A DNA stretch of 64,000 nucleotides from Thermopolyspora sp040678635. GTDB taxonomy: Bacteria; Actinomycetota; Actinomycetes; Streptosporangiales; Streptosporangiaceae. The position numbers were made by a program, and so were the translations under genes. Of the stretch, positions 54,576-62,629 are shown piece by piece. Location of the stretch: NCBI RefSeq assembly GCF_040678635.1, contig NZ_JBFATZ010000006.1:62001-126000 (forward strand), written 5' to 3'. The notes beneath the pieces are model-generated. The model saw only the letters and a program-made list of their open reading frames with translations, did no database searches and was not told the origin of the DNA. Every line of letters begins with the position of its first letter. Position 1 is the first letter of the stretch.

Positions 54576-55058
54576 CTAACCTGCGCGCCCGAAGTCCTCC
54601 GGCGTGATCGTGTCGAGAAACTCGCGGAATTTCTCCACCTCGTCCTCTTGGTCGTCGGGGATCGTCACCCCCGCCTCCCGCACGACGTCCTCGCTCGCGA
54701 AGATCGTGGCCCCCGTGCGCAGCGCGAGCGCGATCGAGTCGCTCGGCCGCGCGCTGACCTCGACTCCGTTGGAGAACACCAGATCCGCGAAATAGATCCC
54801 GTCGCGCAACGCCACGATGTTCACCGTGCGCAGGCGCACGCCGAGCGCCTCCAGCACGTTCTTGAACAGATCGTGGGTGAGCGGCCGCGGCGGCGGTTCC
54901 TCTGCCTGGGCGAGTGCGATGGCCGTCGCCTCGGTCATCCCAATCCAAATCGGCAGGTAGCGATCCCCGCTCGCCTCCTTCAGCAGGACGATCGGCTGGT
55001 TCGAGGGCATCTCAACGCGAACCCCCACAACCTCCATCTGCAACACAGGCGACTCCAC
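54576..55058 (-). CDS. Bifunctional nuclease family protein (DUF151)
   Basis: A 160-aa DUF151 protein: MEVVGVRVEMPSNQPIVLL, YLPIWIGMTEATAIALAQ, LTHDLFKNVLEALGVRL, and RPSDSIALALRTGATIFAS with acidic DE-rich residues near the end. Related proteins have been described as double-stranded DNases/RNases; in actinobacteria this copy sits invariantly between two MerR genes, as here. The GTG start at 55058 has AGGGAG very close by, so an internal start at 55037 (ATG) is possible. Confidence 0.92.
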   Translation of the reverse strand: MESPVLQMEVVGVRVEMPSNQPIVLLKEASGDRYLPIWIGMTEATAIALAQAEEPPPRPLTHDLFKNVLEALGVRLRTVNIVALRDGIYFADLVFSNGVEVSARPSDSIALALRTGATIFASEDVVREAGVTIPDDQEDEVEKFREFLDTITPEDFGRAG

Positions 55059-55220
55059 ACTCCCTGGCCGCTCAGCACCTCTCGCTTGCTCCGCGGGAAG
55101 CCTTGACTGGCGGCATGGCCCGTTCGCTCAGCACGCCGGCTTCGCGTTCCCTTCCTGCGGCTGACCTTCGCCGCAATTCAACCTAACACCCTCCAGCGCA
55201 TGAGCGCCCCGAAGGTTCAC

Positions 55221-55895
55221 TTACCTTCCGAGAACGCCCCGAACCCCCACACGAAGCAAAGCCGCATGCAGGTCCAGCAGCAACCCGGAAAGCTCGCGGG
55301 CCGACTCCTCCGCCTCGGCGGCGGCGCCGGGGGCGCGGCGGCGCAGCAGCGGCGCGACGGCCTGCTCGACCAGGCCCGCCTCGCGCTCGGCCGCCGCCTT
55401 GACGGCGCGCAGGTGCCGGGGATGCACGCCGAATCTCGCCAGCTCTCCGGCGGCGCGCGCGATCTGCAGGGCGTCGGCGTCGTAACGGCGGGCCTGCGGC
55501 GCGATCAGGCCGTAGGACTCCAGTTCGTCGAGCGTGTCGGCGTCGATGGACGCCGCCTCCAGCAGCTCCTCCCGGCTGAGCCGTACCTGGGGAGGCGGGG
55601 CGGGATCGGCGACGGGCCTGGGCCGGTGGAAGACGCGCCGGTCGGCCTCCTCCAGGTGATCCTTGATCACGCGGAGCGGGAGGTACCGGTCACGCTGGGC
55701 GGTCAGGATGTAGCGCAGCCGCTCCACGTCGGCGTGGGTGAACTTGCGGTAGCCGGAAGGGGTGCGCTCGGGCTCGATGAGCCCCTCGCCCTCCAAGAAA
55801 CGGATCTTGGAGACGGTGACGTCGGGGAACTCGCCCTGCAGCAGGGCGAGCACCTCCCCGATGCTCATGTACGCCCGTGCGGCCGCTCCGCCCAT
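55221..55895 (-). CDS. ftsR: MerR-family regulator FtsR-like
   Basis: A 224-aa protein. The MerR HTH SIGEVLALLQGEFPDVTVSKIRFLEGEGLIEPERTPSGYRKF is followed by VERLRYILTAQRDRYLPLRVIKDHL and a helical C-terminal half with LSREELLEAASIDADTLDELESYGLI. This is the Rv1828/FtsR type; FtsR of Corynebacterium glutamicum activates ftsZ. It starts five bases after the FHA gene stop, and the neighbour order FHA-FtsR-DUF151-MerR is the conserved actinobacterial one. An internal ATG at 55868 is an alternative start. Confidence 0.9.
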   Translation of the reverse strand: MGGAAARAYMSIGEVLALLQGEFPDVTVSKIRFLEGEGLIEPERTPSGYRKFTHADVERLRYILTAQRDRYLPLRVIKDHLEEADRRVFHRPRPVADPAPPPQVRLSREELLEAASIDADTLDELESYGLIAPQARRYDADALQIARAAGELARFGVHPRHLRAVKAAAEREAGLVEQAVAPLLRRRAPGAAAEAEESARELSGLLLDLHAALLRVGVRGVLGR

Positions 55896-55900
55896 GTGCC

Positions 55901-56407
55901 CTATGCCCCTCCCGGGCCGCGGGTGAAGAAGACGAGGCGGAACTTGCCGATCTGCACCTCGTCTCCGCCGGTCAACGGGTGCTCCTCGATGCGCTCCCGG
56001 TTCACGTAGGTGCCGTTGAGGCTGCCCACGTCGCGCACGGTGAAGTAGCCGCCACGCCGGTAGAACTCGGCGTGCCTGCGGGAGACGGTCACATCGTCCA
56101 GGAAGATGTCGCTCTCCGGGTGGCGGCCCGCGGTGGTGAGGTCGCTGTCGAGCAGGAACCTGCTGCCGGCGTTCGGCCCGCGCATGACGACCAGGAGCGA
56201 GGTGCCGGGACGGAGCTCGTCGACCGTCGTCCGATCGGGAAGCGGGGATTGCCCAGCCTCGGCGTCCAACGCTTCGATGCCCGCTATGGAGATCGTGGAG
56301 GTGGTGTCGCCGGGGGTCTCACGGGTGAGCGGCGACCCGCATCTCGAACAGAAACGGGCATCCTCGGGGTTGGCATGACCGCACTGCGTGCAGTAGACGC
56401 TGGGCAT
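55901..56407 (-). CDS. garA: FHA-domain signalling protein, GarA/OdhI-like, with N-terminal zinc ribbon
   Basis: A 168-aa protein. Residues 5-24 are a zinc ribbon (CTQCGHANPEDARFCSRCG). Residues 35-38 are the threonine cluster DTTSTIS, corresponding to the GarA ETTS motif that serine/threonine kinases phosphorylate. Residues ~90-160 are the FHA domain with the phosphothreonine pocket AGRHPESDIFLDD, VSRRHAEF and SLNGTYVN. GarA/OdhI switches between self-binding and inhibition of 2-oxoglutarate dehydrogenase and glutamate enzymes, controlling carbon/nitrogen flow. The extra zinc ribbon is not in mycobacterial GarA. Confidence 0.9.
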   Translation of the reverse strand: MPSVYCTQCGHANPEDARFCSRCGSPLTRETPGDTTSTISIAGIEALDAEAGQSPLPDRTTVDELRPGTSLLVVMRGPNAGSRFLLDSDLTTAGRHPESDIFLDDVTVSRRHAEFYRRGGYFTVRDVGSLNGTYVNRERIEEHPLTGGDEVQIGKFRLVFFTRGPGGA

Positions 56408-57086
56408 CGATCGGCTCGGCCTCCTACCGCGAAGTCGCGGCTACGGTGCTGTGGACGCGCCTCGCTTCTTCGCTACTCAAGACTTCCTCAGACTGCGAAT
56501 GCCGCAACTTACGCTGATGAGGCGCAAAGGTCAAGACAGAATGCTGAACGGCTGTTGGTACGGTCCCAAAGGTACCGCCGGGGCGGTCGTAAGGTCCATG
56601 CCGCCGCGCCGCCCGGATGATCCTTCCGGCGGGCCGGGCGACGCCGGAGCCCGCACGCCGCCACCGCGCACACGGCCAGGCACACGGCCTGCCACAGGGC
56701 CTGGCTCACGACCGGGCGACGTCGGCAGACGGCCGGTCCGGCGCGGCGGGAGATCGGCCGGACGGGCCACCGGGCATCCCGGGGGCGCCGGCCGCCGGGG
56801 GGCGCCCCGGCGCTCTCCGCCACTGGCGACGACACGTGGTCCACGACTCCTCGTCCTGAGCTTTACCTCTCGCATTCGATCTTATGACACGCGAGGGCGC
56901 GCGCATCACGCCACACCCCCTCCGAAGAGGACGGCGGGCGTCCGAATCCGGACACTCGTGCCAGGTCCGCCGGATCGCCGGCGGTATGCCGGGACCGCCG
57001 GGCCCACCCTGTCCGTCCGGCCCGCCCGGTCCGCCCCGCCCATCCGGGTTCGGCGGCTCCCGGCGCGTTTCCCGGCGAGGGAGGCC
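56408..57086. other. 679-bp gene-free gap where other actinobacteria carry gcvH/DUF881 genes
   Basis: Frames here are short, Pro/Arg-rich and overlapping, with no family motif; one on the minus strand (56875-56531) is the longest and is not convincing. In Mycobacterium the genes gcvH and small membrane genes (DUF881, DUF1290) stand between garA and pgsA-like genes. None is recognisable here. TAAGAT at 56879-56884 on the minus strand could be a promoter -10 for garA. Confidence 0.5.
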
Positions 57087-59594
57087 CTACGAGGACCCGG
57101 CGGACTGTTCCACCACGGCCGCCCAGCGTTCCAGCCGGGCCTGGGCCGAGTCGAAGTCGGGGCCCTCGGCCCACAGGTGGGTGACCGCCTCGGCGGGGTC
57201 GGGCAGCACCAGCGCCCAGCTCCCGTCCTCCTCCACCACCCGTACGCCGTCGGTGGTGTCGATCCTGCGCCCCTCGGCGGCCTCCACCACCGAGCGCATG
57301 ACCGCGCCCTTGGCCGCCCAGGGCGTCGGCACGGTGCGTTTGAGCATCTTGGCCTCGGGGATCCGGGCGTCGATCTGGCTGAGCGACAGGCGGGTGCGGG
57401 CGACCAGGCCGAGCAGGCGCAGGAACACGGCCAGGCCGTCCACGGTGGGGGCGAACTCCGGGACGATGAAACCGCCCCGGCCGTCCCCCGCGAAGATCAT
57501 GGAGGGGTCGGAGGAGGCCGCCGTGGTGAGGGCGTCGAGCGCGGTGGAGGTCCACTGCACCTGGACGCCGTGGAAGCGGCAGACCTGCTCGGCCACCCGG
57601 GTGGTGGTCACCGGGAGCGCGACCGAGCCGCCCCGCCGCTCGGCGGCCACCAGGTCGAGCACGACGAGCAGCGCCCGCTCCTCGCTGATCAGCTGGCCCA
57701 TCTCGTCCACGAGCGAGACCCGCTCCCCCACCGGATCGAACCGCACGCCGAACGCGGCCCGCGAGGAGCCGACCAGCTCGGCCAGGCGCTGCAGGTCGCG
57801 CCGCCGCTCGGCGATGGTCTCGGTGGGCGAGGCGTCGTCGAGGCGGTTGTTGACGGTGAGCACGTCCACGCCGACCCGGCCGAGCAGGCTCGGCAGCACC
57901 AGCGAGGCGGTGCCGCCGGCGCAGTCGACGACGACCTTCATCCCGGCCTCGCGCACCCCGCTCATGTCCACGCACCGCAGCAGCGCGTTCACGTAGGTCT
58001 CCACGACGCGCGGCGGGAACCTCAGCTCGGCGATCTCCCCGGGGAACGCGCGGCGGTACTCCTGCCGGGAGAACACCCGCTCCAGCTTGCGCTGGGCGCC
58101 CTGGGACAGGTCGGCGCCGTTGGGGTCCATGAACACGATGTCCACGCTCTGCGGGTCGCCGGGGGTGGTGCGCAGCGCGATGCCGCCGCCGACGTTCTCG
58201 GCCGCGGTGTGGAAGCGGGCCACCGGCAGCGCGGCGGCCTCCAGGTCGAGCACGTCGATCGCGCCCGCGGTGAGGGCGCTGATCACCGCCCGCTTCAGCG
58301 CGCGGGCCGCCCGGGAGGTGTCGCGCGAGGTGACGACCGCGTCGCCCTTCTTCAGGGTGGTGGCGTACGCGCTGGCGAGCCGTACGCAGTGCTCGGGGGT
58401 GATCTCGACGTTGACCAGGCCGGAGACGCCGCGCGGGCCGAACAGGTTGCGCTGGCCGCGCGACTCCCAGATGACGCTGGTGTTGACGACCGCGCCGGCC
58501 TCGACGGTCTTGAAGGGGTAGATCTTGACGCCGGAGGAGACGTACGCCTCGGCCTCGATGACGCACTCGTCGCCGACGACGGCGCTCTCCTCGATGCGGG
58601 CGGAGGTCATCACGTCGGTGTTCTTGCCGATCACGCAGCCGCGCAGGTTGGCGCCCGGGCCGATGTAGACGTTGTCGTGGATGACCGCGCGGTGCACGAA
58701 CGCGCCGCTCTTGACGACGACGTTGCTGCCGAGCACGGTGTACTCGCGCAGCTCGGCCCCCGCCTCCACCTTCGCGTAGTCCCCGATGTACAGGGGGCCC
58801 TTCAGGATGGCCTCGGGGTCGATGGAGGCGCCCTCGGCGGCCCACACGCCCGGCGACAGCTCGAAGGCGTCGAACTCCAGGCGCACCCGGCCGGACAGGG
58901 CGTCGGCCTGGGCCTTGAGGTAGCTCTCGTGGGTGCCGACGTCCTCCCAGTAGCCCTCGGCGACGTACCCGTACAGGGGGGCGCCGCGCTCCAGCAGGCG
59001 GGGGAAGACGTCGGCGGACCAGTCCACCGGGCGGTCGGTGGCGACCTCGTCCAGGACGCTCGGCTCCATCACGTAGATGCCGGTGTTGACGGTGTCGGAG
59101 AACACCTGGCCCCAGGTGGGCTTCTCCAGGAAGCGCTGCACCCGGCCCTTCTCGTCGACGATGATGATGCCGAACTCCAGCGGGTTCGGCACGCGCTTGA
59201 GGCCGATCGTGACCAGGGCCCGGTTCTCCCGGTGGAACCGGATCATGTCGGTGAGGTCGATGTCGGTGAGCGCGTCGCCGGAGATGACCAGGAAGCGGTC
59301 GTCGCGGAGCTTGTCGGCGGCGTTCTTGACGCTGCCCGCCGTGCCGAGGGGCATCTCCTCGGTGGCGTAGTGCAGCGACATGCCGAGTTCCTCGCCGTCG
59401 CCGAAGTAGTTGCGGATCAGCGCCGCCAGGAACTGCACGGTGACGACGGTCTCGGTGAAGCCGTGGCGCTTCAGCAGGCGCAGCACGTGCTCCATGATGG
59501 GACGGTTGATCACGGGAAGTAGCGGCTTGGGCTGGTTGGCGGTCATCGGCCGCAGCCGTGTCCCCTCCCCGCCCGCCATGACGACGGCCTTCAC
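57087..59594 (-). CDS. Sugar-nucleotide transferase fused to a degenerate phosphomannomutase domain
   Basis: An 835-aa protein. Residues 1-235 are a mannose-1-phosphate guanylyltransferase-like NTP transferase (VVMAGGEGTRLRPMT, QPKPLLPVINRPIMEH, VISGDALTDIDL). Residues ~250-370 are a left-handed beta-helix. Residues 380-835 resemble phosphomannomutase/phosphoglucomutase, but the phosphoserine loop TASHNP is replaced (GGGIALRTTPGDPQSVDIV) and the metal loop DGDxDR reads FDPVGERVS, so this part is likely inactive or regulatory. The fusion is known from actinobacteria. It ends four bases after the CDP-alcohol phosphatidyltransferase stop, hence one operon supplying sugar nucleotides for cell-surface glycans. 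Confidence 0.92.
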   Translation of the reverse strand: MKAVVMAGGEGTRLRPMTANQPKPLLPVINRPIMEHVLRLLKRHGFTETVVTVQFLAALIRNYFGDGEELGMSLHYATEEMPLGTAGSVKNAADKLRDDRFLVISGDALTDIDLTDMIRFHRENRALVTIGLKRVPNPLEFGIIIVDEKGRVQRFLEKPTWGQVFSDTVNTGIYVMEPSVLDEVATDRPVDWSADVFPRLLERGAPLYGYVAEGYWEDVGTHESYLKAQADALSGRVRLEFDAFELSPGVWAAEGASIDPEAILKGPLYIGDYAKVEAGAELREYTVLGSNVVVKSGAFVHRAVIHDNVYIGPGANLRGCVIGKNTDVMTSARIEESAVVGDECVIEAEAYVSSGVKIYPFKTVEAGAVVNTSVIWESRGQRNLFGPRGVSGLVNVEITPEHCVRLASAYATTLKKGDAVVTSRDTSRAARALKRAVISALTAGAIDVLDLEAAALPVARFHTAAENVGGGIALRTTPGDPQSVDIVFMDPNGADLSQGAQRKLERVFSRQEYRRAFPGEIAELRFPPRVVETYVNALLRCVDMSGVREAGMKVVVDCAGGTASLVLPSLLGRVGVDVLTVNNRLDDASPTETIAERRRDLQRLAELVGSSRAAFGVRFDPVGERVSLVDEMGQLISEERALLVVLDLVAAERRGGSVALPVTTTRVAEQVCRFHGVQVQWTSTALDALTTAASSDPSMIFAGDGRGGFIVPEFAPTVDGLAVFLRLLGLVARTRLSLSQIDARIPEAKMLKRTVPTPWAAKGAVMRSVVEAAEGRRIDTTDGVRVVEEDGSWALVLPDPAEAVTHLWAEGPDFDSAQARLERWAAVVEQSAGSS

Positions 59595-59597
59595 GGG

Positions 59598-60227
59598 TCA
59601 CCCTCCGGTGGTCTGCACCTCACCGCGCCCACGGCCGCGCTCCCCGTCGCCCGTGTCCGCATACGCTGTGATGAGCCGGCGTACCTGTATCACATACAAC
59701 ACTCCGCCCCACCAATACAGACCTGTTCCCCAGATGGCGAAGGCCCAGCCGAACACGCGGGCCGCCTCGGCGTACCACCCGTCGTGACCGGCCAGGAACA
59801 GCAGTGGGAAGGCGTACAACAGAGCGGCCGTGGCCGCCTTGCCGAGGAAGTGCACCGGCAGGGCAGGACCATGTCCATATTTACGCAAAACCGGCGGAAT
59901 CCATAGCAGGAAAACGTCACGTGCCACGACCGCCACCGCCAGCCACCACGGGATGATCTCCCGCAGGGTGAGCCCGACCAGGGTGGCCAGGATGTACAGG
60001 CGGTCGGCGAGCGGGTCGAGCAGGCGGCCGATCCGGCTCACCTGGTTCCAGGCCCGGGCCAGGTGGCCGTCGAGCCAGTCGGAGAAGCCCGCCAGCATCA
60101 GCAGCAGCACCGCCCAGCCGTCCGCCTGCGGGCCCAGCACCAGCCACAGGAACACCGGGACGCCGAGCAGGCGGAGCAGGCTCAGCAGGTTCGGGATCGT
60201 CCACAAACGGTCTTCCGCGCCATCCAC
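59598..60227 (-). CDS. CDP-alcohol phosphatidyltransferase
   Basis: A 209-aa membrane enzyme with five or six hydrophobic segments and the complete CAP motif DWLDGHLARAWNQVSRIGRL followed by LDPLADR (D-x2-D-G-x2-A-R-x8-G-x3-D-x3-D). It joins a phosphatidyl group from CDP-diacylglycerol to an alcohol such as glycerol-3-phosphate or inositol phosphate; the acceptor is not evident. The GTG start lies eight bases after TATAGG on the minus strand, so a leaderless mRNA is plausible. It is the first gene of the unit with the sugar-nucleotide transferase. Confidence 0.92.
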   Translation of the reverse strand: MDGAEDRLWTIPNLLSLLRLLGVPVFLWLVLGPQADGWAVLLLMLAGFSDWLDGHLARAWNQVSRIGRLLDPLADRLYILATLVGLTLREIIPWWLAVAVVARDVFLLWIPPVLRKYGHGPALPVHFLGKAATAALLYAFPLLFLAGHDGWYAEAARVFGWAFAIWGTGLYWWGGVLYVIQVRRLITAYADTGDGERGRGRGEVQTTGG

Positions 60228-60597
60228 GTTTCGACCCTATAGCGTCCGCTCGCGCACGCCGGGGGGCGGTGCCCGAGCGACGCGGCGGGTCGCCGCGCGA
60301 TCCGCCGGACGCCGCCCACCGGCCTCGCCGCCCGTCCCGGCCCGCCGGTGACCGGCCGCGTGCCGAGGACGCGCCCGATCTTCAGGTGCGGCCCCGGAAC
60401 CCTGCGGTAACACGCAGCGGAATTTCGCGCCGACGCGGGAAAGGCCGGTTCGGGAGACGGTAGCGTTGGCCGGGTGCCACCCCTCCTCCCGATGGGCCTC
60501 CTGCCCAGGGAGGAATGCCCGTCATCCTCGCGGCGGTCCTGGCAACGGGCCGCAGGCAGGAGGCGGCGTCCCGTCCACCCCCTTACCGTGACAGGCC

Positions 60598-61200
60598 ATG
60601 GCAAAGGAATCAGCACTCTTCCTCCGGCAGTTCCTCCGCTCCCCCATCGCCACGGGCGCGATCGCGCCGAGTTCGCGATACCTGGCGGCGGCCGTGACCA
60701 CCCCGATCCCAGAGCGCGGCGATCCCGTCGTGGTCGAGCTCGGGCCCGGCACCGGGCCGTTCACCGCCGAGATCCAGCGCAGGCTGGGCGGGCGCGGGCG
60801 GCACATCGCCATCGAGATCAACCCGCTGCTCGCGCGGCACCTGGCCGAGCGGCATCCGGAGGTCGAGCTCGTGGTGGACGACGCGGTGAAGCTGCCGCGC
60901 CTGCTCGCCGACCGCGACGCGCCCGCCGCCGACGTGATCGTCAGCGGCCTGCCGTGGGCGGCGTTCTCGGCCGGGACGCAGATCCGGTTGCTGCGCGCCG
61001 TGCTGGGGGCGATGCGGCCGGATGGGGCGTTCACCACCTTCTCCTACGTGCACGCCCAGGCGCTCGGTCCCGCGATCAGTTTCCGGCAGCGGCTGCGCGG
61101 CGCGTTCGAGGAGGTCGTGCCGGGCCGTACGATCTGGCGGAACCTGCCGCCGGCGTTCGTCTACCACGCCCGCCGCCCCCGGCCCGTGCCGGAACGCTGA
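60598..61200 (+). CDS. Class I SAM-dependent methyltransferase (PmtA/KsgA-like)
   Basis: A 200-aa methyltransferase. It starts ESALFLRQFLRSPIATGAIAPSSRYLA, like phospholipid N-methyltransferases. It then has the AdoMet motif VVVELGPGTGPFTAEI, the acidic motif IAIEINPLLARHLAERHP and the (N/D)PPF-like VSGLPWAAFSAG, and ends in LPPAFVYHARRP. Proteins of this type methylate phosphatidylethanolamine or rRNA; the N-terminal match favours the former. No neighbour supports a pathway. The ATG at 60598 has AGG in weak position upstream. Confidence 0.85.
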   Translation: MAKESALFLRQFLRSPIATGAIAPSSRYLAAAVTTPIPERGDPVVVELGPGTGPFTAEIQRRLGGRGRHIAIEINPLLARHLAERHPEVELVVDDAVKLPRLLADRDAPAADVIVSGLPWAAFSAGTQIRLLRAVLGAMRPDGAFTTFSYVHAQALGPAISFRQRLRGAFEEVVPGRTIWRNLPPAFVYHARRPRPVPER

Positions 61201-61225
61201 CCCGCCCGGTCCGCGATCCCCGCGG

Positions 61226-61909
61226 CTAGCCCGCCGCCTCGATGAGGGCCTCGAAGAGCGCGAGGTCGCTCGCGCGCTCGGGGTGCCATTGCACGCCCAC
61301 CGCGAAGCGGTGTCCCTGAAGCTCGATGCCCTCCACGATCTGGTCGTCGGCCCAGGCGACGGCGAGCATGCCGGCGCCGAGGCGGTTGATGGCCTGGCGG
61401 TGCGTGAAGGCGATCTCGGTGTGGTCGCCGACCGCCTTGCCGAGCCTGCTCGACACGCTCACCTGAAGGGGGTGCGGGGTGTTCGCGCTGTGCCGGTCGT
61501 GCTTGACCACGTCGGGCAGCCAGCGGATCAGGCTGCCGCCCTGCGCGACGTTGAGCACGTGCATGCCGCGGTCGATCGCCAGGATGGGCAGGTCGGCCTG
61601 GACGGCGGCGCGGCACAGGGCGAACTCGAAGTAGTCCCGGTGCGGCTGCGGCTCGTCCACCCGCTCGTCCCTCGCCTCGCCGTACGCGCCGGGGTCGATC
61701 TCCACACCGCCCGCGAGGATCAGGCCGTCGAGGCCCCGCAGGTAGTCGTCGATCCCCACGGCGCCCAGCGGCGGCAGCACGACGGGCGCGCCACCGGCCT
61801 TCTCCACGGCACGCGCGTACGCCGGCGGGGACAGCACGGCCTCGCGGACCCAGGTCCCCCAGCGGGCGGCTTCGAGGTAGGCGGTGACACCGATCAACGG
61901 TCGAGGCAT
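61226..61909 (-). CDS. Peptidase C26 (gamma-Glu-GABA hydrolase-like) without catalytic cysteine
   Basis: A 227-aa class-I glutamine-amidotransferase-fold protein of the PuuD type. GVTAYLEAARWG, LDGLILAGGVEIDPGAYGE, LNVAQGGSL and the histidine/glutamate pair in VGVQWHPERASD fit the family. The nucleophile elbow, normally G-I-C-R-G-x-Q, here reads AIDRGMH: position 113 is Asp (GAC) in place of Cys, and the conserved Gln is His. It is therefore unlikely to be an active hydrolase. It may be a binding or scaffolding pseudoenzyme, perhaps partnering a glutamine synthetase-like enzyme elsewhere. It stands alone, convergent with the methyltransferase. Confidence 0.88.
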   Translation of the reverse strand: MPRPLIGVTAYLEAARWGTWVREAVLSPPAYARAVEKAGGAPVVLPPLGAVGIDDYLRGLDGLILAGGVEIDPGAYGEARDERVDEPQPHRDYFEFALCRAAVQADLPILAIDRGMHVLNVAQGGSLIRWLPDVVKHDRHSANTPHPLQVSVSSRLGKAVGDHTEIAFTHRQAINRLGAGMLAVAWADDQIVEGIELQGHRFAVGVQWHPERASDLALFEALIEAAG

Positions 61910-62629
61910 GGGATCTCCAGTGGTTCACGCGCGGTACGTCACCCGGCTCACGGCTCCGGCACACGGGCCCGCCGGGTAACGGGACCATCATGGCGCACAA
62001 CTTTTCCCTGATGTCACTGCTCTGAAGGTTTCTGTTCCTCCCACTTGGTTTGTGACCCTTGCCCGAGATGCGAGGAGCGTCCGCCGCGGCGGCGCCCCTT
62101 ATCCGTGATGATCGGCCTGACCTAGGGACAAGGATCGATGTCAGGCTCGCGAGAACGCGCGGGATCGCCGCGCGGACGGCGCCGGGAGCCGGCGGCCCGG
62201 AAAACGGAACGCTCCAAAGCCGGGTGGCGCCGTCCATGCGCGGAGCCGCGACCGGAGCCGGTGGGCGGAGCCGCGATCGGGGCCTGCGATGGGAGCCGGT
62301 GACCGCGATCGTGCGTGCCTCGGGGCGAGCAGGGCGTTAATGCCACTCCAAAATCCGGAAACCGCACGCCAATAACCGGCGAAGGTGAAAGTGAATTATC
62401 TTCTCAATCCAATGCGGTGACGGATCATAATTACGGGAATCAAGTTCTCCCCACCCCGGGTAGGATTTCGCACTACATCGCGATGAATAGGTTGTGACGT
62501 CCCAGTACCAGTGAAAGACTCATATTCAGGCGACCGGACGTGCCGGTACAGACCGGACCTCCGGCCGCCGAGACCACCGGGAGGCGCACGACAGGATCGG
62601 ATTTTCCGATCGTTAGGGGTGGTACTTAA
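61910..62629. other. 720-bp region before the flavohaemoprotein gene
   Basis: No supported gene. The part 62341-62530 is distinctly AT-richer than its surroundings; a 60-codon frame there lacks any motif. Near the right end, GATCGG-ATTTT-CCGATC (62595-62611) is a likely operator for the flavohaemoprotein gene. Confidence 0.5.
62595..62611 (+). promoter_or_regulatory. Inverted repeat before the flavohaemoprotein gene
   Basis: Perfect six-base arms GATCGG and CCGATC separated by ATTTT, 18 bp before the start codon. Position and symmetry suggest repressor control, for example by a nitric-oxide-sensing protein. Confidence 0.5.

Noticed and set aside
56531..56875. 114-codon minus-strand frame in the gap next to garA
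   Set aside because: Pro/Gly/Arg low complexity, no motif and no convincing promoter or ribosome-binding site.
62315..62497. 60-codon plus-strand frame before the flavohaemoprotein
   Set aside because: It lies in AT-rich intergenic DNA and has no ribosome-binding site or recognisable family sequence.
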